The notes beneath the pieces were generated by a model. That model ran no database searches, was not told the DNA's origin, and was given only the letters and a program-made list of their open reading frames with translations. This document shows, piece by piece, positions 38,801 through 50,800 of a DNA stretch of 64,000 bases; position 1 is the first letter of the stretch; each line of letters starts with the position of its first letter. Origin of the DNA: Anarhynchus alexandrinus (Eukaryota > Chordata > Aves > Charadriiformes > Charadriidae); the NCBI GenBank assembly GCA_008711295.1, contig VUYV01000073.1, positions 1,302,996 through 1,366,995 on the forward strand. The letters are read 5' to 3'. A program made the position numbers and the translations under genes.

Positions 38801-41800
38801 AAGCCCTCATGTTGCCTTAGGAAGATCACACAGATCTAACACAAATGTACTCCTTTCTTCCAGCAGTGTGATGTAGCTATCAGTTGACAAGGGTATTTGT
38901 TACCGGATGATAGTCTTTTAAAGTTGGCTTAGAATGTATGTGGCGTAGTGTTAAATAGAGTAAAATCAGGTATTTTAGGATGTCTGTGTGTGACAACACA
39001 TTTTTCACATACAAACTGAGCGATCAAGCCTTTTGCAGTCACTGTCTTACAGATGAGAAGTAGGTTTTCTGATTCTATAGCCTATGGGACAAATAATTCA
39101 AGTTAAAATGCCTATAGCACTGCTCCCTAAGCTTAAAAATTGGTAACATTTGTATATATCCAAGTAAAAATGTCATGAAAATAAATGTCAAATGCATGTT
39201 ATCTGGCAGTTATTAATTATATTGCCATAGTATATTACTTTTCTTCTTGTGTGATTTTATTCAGTTTTGGATTTCAATGATCCCTTCAGTACTGAAGTTA
39301 AGCCAAGAATCCTGCTTATGGGATTGAGAAGAAGTGGGAAGTCTTCCATTCAGAAAGTTGTCTTTCACAAAATGTCGCCGAATGAGACTCTCTTCTTGGA
39401 GAGCACAAACAAGATCTGCAGAGAGGATGTTTCCAACAGCTCCTTTGTCAACTTTCAGATATGGGATTTTCCTGGGCAAATTGACTTCTTTGACCCTACG
39501 TTTGACTATGAGATGATTTTCAGAGGCACTGGAGCACTGATATTTGTTATTGATTCTCAGGTAAAAAAAGGGGGTTTAAGCTACCTTTTTCTTTTCTTTC
39601 TTCAGCAGCAGACAAATGGATTGGAAAGCATAGATTTTTTCAAAGCAAATAAATGACTTTACTTACATCACAAACACACATTAAAAGAAGGTCATTAAAA
39701 CTTGAGGAGCTACTTGGTTATTTTTAATCTGTCTCTGCAGTATGTTCAAAAGTTAACTAATTTGCTTTAACATCTCATATTCCTAAGTGCTGACAGCAGG
39801 AGATTGGTGCACATGCTGGATGTAGGCTTCTACTTATAAGAAATAAAAAAAATAAGCCTTTGTTGAACTGTAGCATTGTCTAAAAGTAAGTAGCATGAAA
39901 TTTTATGCATATATTTTAAGAACTGTCCTACAGTTGTAGCTTTTCTTTTTCCTTCATTAGGATGATTATATGGAAGCATTAGCTCGGCTGCATCTTACTG
40001 TGACCAGAGCCTATAAAGTGAATCCAGATATCAATTTTGAAATCTTTATCCATAAAGTGGATGGTTTATCTGATGATCACAAGATTGAAACGCAAAGAGA
40101 TATTCACCAGAGGGCAAATGATGACCTTGCAGATGCTGGATTGGAGAAGATTCACCTCAGGTGAGAAAAGCTGCTGTGCAGAGAATCCTAAAGAGGAGAG
40201 CAGCTTATTTGACAAGTTACCATTTTCTGTTCTCTTGAAGTAGCAGACAACAAGCTTTTCAAACATGAAGAAAAAGGATAATCAGACATTGAGTTTGACC
40301 TGAGCCAAACAAAGTACCTTATTTCTGATTGCTGTCTTGGAGGGAAAGATGGAGAGGAGATGTGCTTAAAAACAGATAACAAATACTCCAGAGTCCTACC
40401 GGGTTTTGCTGCAGCTGCTGTCTTGAAATAAGTTGCTTGGACAGTGGCAGCAACCAGTAGAGCTCCAGCCAGTAGAGTGTATATGCCACCTGCATCACTT
40501 TTGCCGCCTTTGAAATCTCTCTGCCTCACAGTCCCCTCCCAATCACTAGTCCTCACTGCTGCAGCCTGCTTGGAGCCAATTGGGAAGATGGGTGCTGTAC
40601 CTTTGCCTGCAGATTATTGCAGCAAATAATGAAACATAGTGGACTTCTGCAGACTGGGAACTAGAGGACATCAAGTTGTCGTTTCTTAGCACTTAAAGCC
40701 AAATACAAATATATTAAACAGAGACCTGCTCCATGAACATGCCAGCTCTTTAGAGCTCTTAACAACTTGACTGCATCATTGCATTGATAAATAGGTCCAC
40801 AGCTTTCAAAAAGTAGATCACAACAGACATACTCAGTAATATTCCTCTCCTGCAATTTGAAAAATATTTTTGTAAGAGTGCCAAGGTGGGAGTTGCATCC
40901 TGAAGTTCTACGTTGAGGTCTAGTTTGCAGTTTCTAGGGTTTTTTTGTATAGAGATGAAGCCCTATGCTTCAATCATAACATGTGACTTCTGATCACAAG
41001 GGGTAATTGCATAAGTGTAGGCACTTGCTGTTTGAAAATATTTCATTTCACTCGTATTATGAAAGGTACATCATGTTCACAGTATGTGGCTAAAAGGAAA
41101 ATGTGGTGACGTTTTTTTCCAGCTTTTATCTGACAAGCATATATGATCATTCTATATTTGAAGCGTTTAGCAAAGTGGTACAGAAACTGATTCCACAGCT
41201 CCCAACACTGGAAAACCTGCTTAACATCTTTATTTCAGTAAGTACTTGTTATATACTTTGTGCGTAGATGCAGCTATGTCCAACACGCATGTTCAGATAC
41301 TATGTTCTCTGCCTTCTGAGAGATTATGAGCAATGTGGACTCTCAGAGAAATTATCAAAACTTAGTTGAAATGCATCCACATGCATTGCTTGGCCTTACC
41401 TCCCTGTCTATTAAACAGTGTTGCTGAGTTGCTGAGATACCCACAGTATTTCCTGAATCATATAAAGTGGGTTAGCAGCCATCACTTTTCTACTCATACA
41501 TTAATCTGAATGTTGCAAAGGTCTGTGCTGCATGCATTTGTTTAAGTAGTACTTAAAGTTTGTGTAAATAAATTGTTAAAGGAACGCCATCTAGTCTGAC
41601 CTCTTATCTAGAGCTGTCTGTAGTCCTTCCTAGAATTAATTCTACTTTCTATCGAAGTTTAACCTGCTTAAGAAATCTTCTTGTCTTGAAATTTTTAGAG
41701 GTAGAGTCCATCACAACTCTCACAGCTTCCATAGTTACTCCTAAGGCCAATTAGAAAGCTTTGTATATCTAGTGGCTTGTTATCACTGTGGAGGTAATTG

Positions 41801-44800
41801 CTTGCTCCGCTGTTCCTGTATGTGTGGTCCCTTCCTCTCCTTTTTACTGGTTCTGACACTCACCTGTCCCCTCATAGAGTCACTATGACATACACTAGTG
41901 TACTATTTAATTTAGTTAAAAGCAGGTCATGAAGGAGTCCAGCATGCTCTTGTTTTGGCACAAGGTAAAAGATGGGAACGTGGGGCCATGAGCAGAGGGG
42001 AACACAGTGAGTAGGTTGTGAAAAGGAAGAACTCCCCGTTTGGTGGTTGTTAAGTTAGGTCATAGTGGCTCCTGAAACTGCACCCTTTCTCACAGTATTC
42101 TAATTTTGCACCTTGCATCTAGCATTAATTTGTCAAGCTTCAATTCCTAAGCAAGGTATTTTGTGCTGCCTTTTTGTGATTTTGAAGTAATGAAATTATT
42201 TAGTATCATTCAACAGCCTGCAAGATAAAATTAGATTTCACAGTTTCTCAGTGTAGGGTGTGAAAATGGAGAGAAAAGTTGGATGTGTTGCTGAAAGGAA
42301 GGGCTATGATTAGAGGAAGGTCTTTCCACAACTTATTCTCTTACTATTAGGCAACAAATGATGCTATTTCATAATGAATGGTTTGTTACAAAGATGTGTT
42401 TCTACACAAATGACTGGACCGTGTATCAGTTATCATACAGTCATGAACTCCACTTAGGACAAGAAGGTAATGAAGGAGTGATGACAACAGTTCTGGAGCA
42501 ATTGGATATTGAATATGCTACACAATCTTAAAGAGAAAGCTTTCTCCATGGTAGTCCTTATGCCAGAGTCACCTCAGTCACTCATATAGTGAGTCAGATC
42601 TCTGTATGAGGTCTCCTCACTGTTTGGAGTTGGTGAAGAATTTCTGCCAAACCACCAGATGAATCCAGCACAAGCTGCTTCCTGAATGACTGATGATAGT
42701 AGCTTGTGTGTCTGGAACACCCAGAAGGCAGCTCCAATAATATCTAGAATATCAAATGTAATTTGTATGGAAGAACAAGTCTTTCAAATGAATGGGAAGT
42801 CCAAAAAAAGTGAGTTCAGTAGGGGAAACAGTCTCAAACTGTTTCTTAGCTCCAAATAGAGGAAAATCCAGTTTGTTAATGGCCTAGAGCAAGGTGTAGC
42901 TACGTCACTGTCCTCAGCATGCCTACTGTCTGTTTTTACAAGTGTCTTCTATCTGTAGACAGGAGACTCGGAATGCCTCTATTTGCAACCACAGGAAGAC
43001 TAAACATCATTCTCCAGCGTATAATTAGTTAGCGGGTGCCTCTTTACTTTAGCAATTTAGTGACAACAAATCTTGACATGGATTTTGGTCATGCCTTACC
43101 TCAGGAAGCCAGTGTGCTAGATATCAAAGTGTGGGTGTACTGGTGGTGTAGTTTGGGTTTTGCAGCAATATTCATGAGGATTTGCTTTCGTTTATGCCAT
43201 GAAGACTTCCAACATGAAAAGCTGATGATGACAAAAATAGATCTGTGATCACTCTTTAAGTTCACAGCAGGTTTTTGCCTAACTTTATAGTGCCACAGTG
43301 TGTTAGCTTGTACATTTGAGGAACCAGCAGTGTGATAATACTGCTTCCACATTCTTTAATGTAACTACCTGTAAAGCATAAAATAACAGTTGGTTTGGCA
43401 TTCAAACCCCATGTAAATCTTACCTGCCTAACACTCTGTCAGCTTCATATAGAAGGATGTCTGTTTTTTAATTACCGTGGCCTTACCAAGCAATCAAGTT
43501 GTGTGACACAGGAATGGGGATTTTTATTTTAGGGTTGTTGGGGGTTTTTTGAGGGATGTTAAAAAGTATGTGTTAAAAAAACCCAATGAGTTATCATGCT
43601 AAAAAAAAAAAAGAAGTGCAGCTTTGTTTATTTAATGATTTAAATTTCGTAATCTGCAAATTCAAATGTCGTATTTAAAATTCATTCACTAAATCTGCTG
43701 TTTGCCGCAAGACCTGTTTAATAACTATCCAAAATTCATTCCTAAATGTAAGTCACTGGTAAGTTCTTTTAAAAATTACTTTTTTAGGGCCAAATTTTGG
43801 CTTACTTTTCATACTTTCAAGAAGGGAAAAGATAGGTCCATTTACCTACACCTAGGAATTGGAGCAATACTACCAGTTTTACTGAACCCATTCCATTTAA
43901 AAAATAGAAACTGCCTCTACTTTATCAAACCCAGTATAGTTGAGAAATGTGATTTGAATTTCAGCTACCTCATGGTTTTTACCTATCCAAAATAAAACCT
44001 CATATATTCATTGCAGAAGATTTTTTGCAATGGCTCTCTTGGTTCAGATTAGCCGTGGAATACTCTTACATTGATTCAGAGTGCTAGACAGAGCTTCTAG
44101 CACATGTTGCATCTTCTTTCCAGACCATAGGGTTGTGTGAGAGATGACTATTGCTTATTCTGGCCCTCCTCTCATTGACATCAATGACAGCATTTCATTC
44201 AGTTGCATAAGGCAACTGTTGGCCTTTGTTTCTCTAATAAGGAACCCTCCTGCTCTAGTAACAGAAACAGTTTATTTCTTATTGTCATTTTCCCTGACTG
44301 AGTGTTAATGATGTAATGTCTCTTTGAATAGTACTTTTTATCCACTGTTTCCTGATTTTTTTATGACTTGTAATTATTGTTTCTACTGGTATTTTTTTTC
44401 CTTGAGCAATTTTGTAACAAACATTCTGGCAAATCCTTTGCTTTTTCAGTTAAAGTTGTACTAAAAACCCTGGCAAATGAAATCTGTGAAGTCATTTGGG
44501 TACAATTTAGTGGTTACTACTCCTGGCAGTCCATCCTACCCTTTCACTGAGATCTCTATCATCGTACAAGGTTTGACAGAAGCAAGTATGTGCCAGTTTC
44601 TGAGCAGGTCCTACCACAATGTATTAGTTTCAACTGAAAACGAGCATGGTTTAACTTAAGATACCAAGTTCTGCCCTTACTAGCAGACATAACTGCTGGC
44701 ATGGCAAACATCTCAAGATGAAAGCCTTTTAAACTGTCACGGCAGGTACAGGCAGGCTGCAACAGTTCTGAGATGGAAAAATCACTTCTCATTGTTAAAT

Positions 44801-47800
44801 AGAATCATAGCATGGTTTAGGTTGGAAGGGACCTTAAAGATCATCTAGTTCCAACCTCCCTGCCATGGGCAGGGACACCTTCCACTAGACCGGGTTGCTC
44901 AAAGGCCCATCCAACCTGGCCTTGAACACTTTCAGGGATGGGGCATCCACAACTTCCCTGGGCAACTTGTTCCAGTGCCTTACCACCCTTAAAGTGAAAA
45001 ATTTCTTCCTGGTGTCCAGTCTAAATCTACCCTCTTCCAGTTTGAAGCCATGACCCCTCATCCTATCACTACCTGCCCTTATATAAAGTCCCTCTCCAGC
45101 TTTCTTATGGGCCCCCTTCAGATACTGGGAAGCTGCTATAAGTTCTCCCCAGAGCCTTCTCTTCTCCAGGCTGAACAACCCCAACTTTCTTGGCCTGGCT
45201 TCATAGGAGAGGTGCTCCAGCCTTCTGTTACTATATTGTCACTGGCATCTTAATAATTTAATGTACATCTTACCTGTACAGCTGAAATTATCACTCTGTG
45301 TCTTTTTATATAATACAAAATCTTATAATTGACTTCTCATGAATGACACTACAGGGCTCGAGTTCCAACTTCCTTTGTCTAAAATGACTTGTATTTTCAA
45401 ATATGTATTTTGGCAATTAATTATGGCTATATAGTTATATAATCCTTGTATGTTTTATATTGGTGTCATTATTGCTTCTTTATTATTATTAATGTTAATT
45501 ATTTAGTATTGTCCTATTAAATCTGTTTATATTTCAACCATCGGGTTTCCTTGTTTTTCCTGATTCCCCTTCCCAGCTGGGGAAGGGTCATTGGGTGATA
45601 GTATAATTGTCTAAATGACAATAAATTGTTGTGGGTTCTTCAAACCATAACAATATGCGTGTATTTTTGTTCTTAGTGCTCAAAGAACTTAGGCTCATAG
45701 AGCCATGTAGGCTGAAAGGGACCTTTAGAGGTTAGCTCCTGCTCAGAGTCAGGCTGGTTAGAGCAGGTTGCTCGTGGCTGGGTCCAGTCCAGCTTTGTGT
45801 ATCTCCAAGGATGGAAACTCTACAACCTCTCAGATCGGCATTCTCCCAGTGATTCATCACTCTCATGCTGAATTTTTTCTTTTTCTTGTATCAAGTCAGA
45901 ATTCCAGCTTGTGCCTTTTGCCTCTTGTCCTTCAACACTGTAGCACTAAGAAGAGTTTGGCTCTGTCTTCTGTGTACCCTTACATTAAGTATTTGTAGAT
46001 AGCAACGAGCCTTCTCTTCTTCAGGCTGAACAAACCCAGTTCTCTGTGACTGTCCTTGTACATTGTGTACTTCAGCCCGTGTACCTAAGTTATCCACAGT
46101 GTATACTTTGTTTTGAATATTTATTTTATTAATGAATTACTGAAATGTGCCACTCATAGAGTCTATTCCATAATGAAATGCAAGAAATTCACCTCTATAC
46201 TCTGTTATTATAGATGGGTGTTTCCAGCCTTAGCTGTGTGTGTGATGGTGGCAGAATTCATAGAATCATAGAATGGTTAGCATTGGAAGGGACCTTAAAG
46301 ATCATCTAGTTCCAAGCCTCTTCTTTAAGAAGAAAATGCCCAAAATATTCCTGGCCATTGTTCAATAGCATACTTAGGGTTGAAATTTTTCTATCTGTTT
46401 CAGGAAATTTGGAAAGTGAGAGGGTCACTTTAGTCTCTTAACTGTGTGTTAAATAGTTGACTTAGAAAAGAAGAAGAAGAAAAACAAAAAGTTCTGTAAC
46501 TACAAAGGAAGCTGAAGCTATTAAAACTTGTTAGGGGTTTTCAGTCTGTTTTTTGGTAGTTACAAAACTGCTGTGGCAGTAGTCCCAAACCATATTGAAA
46601 AGGGAAGCCCATATATGGAGAAAATTCGGTTTGATGGAAGAAAGTTGCTTTTGTTCTTTGTATAGGTGGATTCTGAAGCATATTTCATAGCTTGAGCTTT
46701 AGCAATACTGGGAAATTGCCCTTTGTGTTCATGCTGGGACAGCTGCCCAGGTGCAATCCCTTGATATCAGCAAGCAAAGCTACTGTTTTAAGTTAAACAG
46801 TACACGTTTTTTTCCTTTTTTTTTTTTTTCCAGGAAGTAGACGCTTATGGCAGTTTACTTCTCTACACAAAGAGTATGAGCTAGCATTCCTAGCTAGCCT
46901 GTGAGCGCTGCGAATATGATACATCTCCAGGATGGAGAGAGTCTTAATCAGCTTGGCAGGATGACAGGAACATAGCTGTCATCACATTAGCAAGCCTTAG
47001 CATTATAAACATGGCTTTAACCACCAATGCTACATGAAAACTGAAAGAGCACCGTCAAAATACTGGTCTTTCTCCTGTGATCCTAAAAGATGTTCTAAGG
47101 AACCGGAACAGTAAAACAGCTACAGACCCTGATGAGACAATTTCTCAGTTTCCTTGAGAAATTAGTTCCTGAACACTACTGTCGCCTTTGTCCATCAACT
47201 TTTTCTTTTCCTTGTTTCTACCTTCTTACATGTCCTGCTAGAATAACTTTAAATGACAGCTCTCTTTTTATGTCCATTGTTACAATCAAAAACTCAAAAA
47301 GCTTGATCTTGCAGGACTTCCCCTCCCCCCTGGCATTTTCCACTGAAAATAAATGTAATGTCTCTAGATGTTTTCTAGAGAGGGGAAGTTTGGGAGTGTA
47401 CCTTGGCGTTATGGCTGCTCAGAGGCAGAAACTGTTGGAAGGTCTGCGAGCATCATGGTTTGCTACAAACATGACAGCGCTGTATGTACAGTTCTTTCAA
47501 AATGAGCTTGATTGCAATTTAACTTCCACTTCTTCAGCCTAGCTTTTGTGTAACAGGCAAATAGGGGAACAAAAAAGCTCAGTATTAATTTGAAGACATG
47601 GTTTCCATTTTATTTTTATTTCTTTTTTTCTATTATAGAATTCCGGGATTGAAAAAGCATTTTTATTTGATGTAGTCAGTAAGATCTATATTGCAACGGA
47701 CAGTACTCCAGTGGATATGCAAACTTATGAGCTTTGCTGTGATATGATAGATGTTGTGATTGACATTTCTTGTATATATGGGTAAGTAAATTGTTAATGT

Positions 47801-50800
47801 TTTTCGTAAAACTGCGTACCTAGAATCTGAATGGCCTCAAAATTAGAATGATGTGGGTATAAACAACATGAGAATGTGTAAATTGTCAGGACAGGGGGGA
47901 AGTAGGAGATGGCAGGCCTCTGAGGTACAGATCCCCTGCCAGCAGCAAGCACTGTTCCCTGCCCAGCCTCTTTTGTGAACACCTTCCTCTTTCTATGCTA
48001 ATAATTTTATGTAGAGGAAGGAGTGGGAAGTAACCAACCGAAAATAAAAGGAAACATTAACTTTTTTTGTTCCCCAGGGACAAATACAATTGAAGGGTGC
48101 CTGCCATTTTAAAAAAAAAAAAAAAAGTGGGGCCATATTTAGTTTAATAGCTAGTGGCCTCTACTGGCCTTAGAGAGTGGCTTCACTCATGCTTCAGTTC
48201 TCTGTTAGTCCTTTTTTCTCTACATGACCTTTGTGTTGTTTTGGGGTTTTTTTCAGTTTCCCTTCCTTATACATTAGCAACTGGAGATCTCCTGGGCTAG
48301 CATGTACATCTCCTTGCAAGTTATGTTTTAAATGGCTTGGCCCTTGGCCAAATGTAATGCCAGCTATTCCTGGGAAAGGCAGGAGCACATTAAGAATTAG
48401 TACATTAAGATGCATAGACTTGGAGGCTGAACCACAGCATGCTTAGAGTGTGGGAGTCTTTGGTAGCCTTGCATTCTTACCCATTGATAGACTTCTTGCA
48501 CTCTTGGAGAAGCTATGAGGGAGAATCCTAGTGCAGATGTGCCCTAAGCATGAGAAAGTCAAGAGAACAACAAATTGCAGAATACCTTTTTAAGATTTCT
48601 TAAGTTTGTATATTCTGCTGTAAGTTTCAGATTTTTGAGTTGGACACTTAAGTAACTGTACAAGAACTTGTGTTTTACAGAAGTGTACCATAAAGGATGC
48701 TGATTCTGTGGCATTTTTTTTGTACAGAGAAAGATGCTGTGTACTTCAAAAGACTATGCTTTTAATTATTATCTGTACAATGCTACTTGTGGGGCTCTCT
48801 ATTCACAAAATGTCACTCTACCACTGTCTTTGTGTAACCATTTAGCATTTATCACCAGAAATCTGCGTGCCGTGTTTTTTAGCTATAGACTAAAGACGTG
48901 ATATTAGAATTAATTTCTTGTGCTCTGTTCCTGGAGCATCTGTGGAACTTGCTACCTTAATATATTATTGATACTAATTGTTCTGGGATATTGGTGATAA
49001 CTACCCATTTAACAAGATGTGTGTGTGCATTCAGGAATGAGGGTAAAATTACAAGGTATAAAACTAATACAATGATCATCATGACACATCATCTGTGGAG
49101 GAGAAATCTCTTTTCATGATTTGATGTTGCAAAAGCCAACATCTCATGAGGAAAGTCTCATGATGGCTTAAACTATCGGTCAGCTGCCACTGCTCAAGCA
49201 AGGTTACTAGATTTGGAATTATCAGTACAGACTTACTGGTTCACATGTTTTAGATAAAGTCATAATATAGTGCATCGATTAAAAGAAAACAGACAACCTT
49301 GTGGTAAATGGTTGGCAACTAATAGCGGAAAAAATAAGGTTCCAGTTCAAGTATTTGGCAATCAAACAATCTGATTTCTAGCCCCAGATGTAAGATTTGG
49401 TGTGTGATTGGATAAATTATTTGATCTCTATGTCTTCTTAGTTTACGTAGTGTGTAGTTTGAAGAAGAGTTTCCTGAAAGGTTAAAATGAAAATTTCATG
49501 AAGTTTGAGATTATCTGGTGAAAGAACCAATGTGGGAGTACTTTCGTTAGCTCATCTGATGGCTTATCTTTTCTTGTTTGTTTGTTTGAATATTGCCCCT
49601 TAGGCTTAAAGATGATGGCACTGGAACTCCTTATGACAAAGAATCAATGGCAATCATAAAACTGAACAATACAACTGTCCTTTATTTAAAAGAGGTGACA
49701 AAATTCCTTGCTCTTGTTTGTTTTGTCAGAGAAGAAAGCTTCGAGAGAAAAGGTATTTTTCCCTTTTCTAGTATTGCATTACTTTTCTCTTGTATTAGCG
49801 AGTTAATGAATAACTGTGGTTGTCATTAGCTGATAACAGTCTCTAGCTATATCACAAATATTAAAGGTAAGTACAGCTTGATAGAGCTTACATAACATGT
49901 TTAAAGGCATGAGATATTTGTACTGGCATTAAGATAAGATGAAATCATAAATGTATTTGACAACTTTCTGCTATGAAAGCATATGAAAGTTTACATCCAG
50001 TACAGTAAAGCTTCCATCTGCAACAGTAGAACGTGTCAGTTTATCTTGGCTAACATTGATTTGTACCTGTTGGCGCCAGCATACGCATTTGGAACAGCTT
50101 GCATGCCATAACTAAGGGAAAATTATTGAAACTGGCTGATAGAAAGAAATATGTTCGTGTTCTTGCTTTTCTCATGTCTGAAAGGAGGCTTTTGAGAAGC
50201 TGCATGTTTGGGAACTCGGTGGCTTTTATATTTTGCAGTTAAAAGTGCATAAAATTTCTTGGTTATCTCTCTGACCCTGGTCATGGTCAATACTGAAAAC
50301 TTAGTTCATGATCGCTCTGCTCACTGGTGTGATGTTCACTGAGTTACTGGTCTTACTGAAATGTCCTGAGACCAGAACTGAGCAGTGGAAGAATGAGCCA
50401 TCATCTGGGCTTGTGTCCCCATCTTGTGATATATAATTCACCAGTCAGCGTTGATGTGTTTGTGAATGCAGTAGTCATACCATGTCTGCTGGGCTGTTTG
50501 ACGGGCTGTTTAGCTTTTATTTTATAGAACTTAAACTGGTTGAATTTCTCTTTAATACCCATACCACCTTTATTATCCATGAATGTTAGATGTGGTCACT
50601 TTTCTTTTTTTTTTTTTGCTGTAAGCATAAGAAGTGTTACTTTGACATACCTACTAAGAACACTGTTTCGAAGTGTTGAATAAACATCCATTAGGGTCTG
50701 TTCACAACTGTGTCAGGTTGTTGTGTCTGCATAGTTTGGGATGCTTAGTGCTGTAGCCAGTAACAATACAGTTTTGGTATTATAATGCAGATTAGCTTTT

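Larger units (their letters stand above)
32869..39264 (+). other. RRAGD: RRAGD intron 1
   Basis: This intron of about 6.4 kb runs from the inferred donor beside the gap to the exon 2 acceptor. The first 280 bases belong to the CpG island. A TATA box follows at 33.29 kb, and the rest is AT-rich with a 27-base T run at 38.19 kb. No repeat family or coding exon was recognised between 33.5 and 38.1 kb. Confidence 0.6.
41238..47638 (+). other. RRAGD: RRAGD intron 4
   Basis: This 6.4 kb intron is a landing area for retroelements: an old CR1 at 41.58 kb, CR1 copies at 44.8, 45.7 and 46.26 kb, and an LTR remnant at 45.5 kb. The stretches 41.8-44.8 kb and 46.3-47.6 kb contain no recognised feature. 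Confidence 0.9.

Noticed and set aside
39561..39656. Continuation of RRAGD exon 2 frame past VIDSQ
   Set aside because: A donor follows CAG, the added residues are not in the family, and exon 3 continues the protein exactly.
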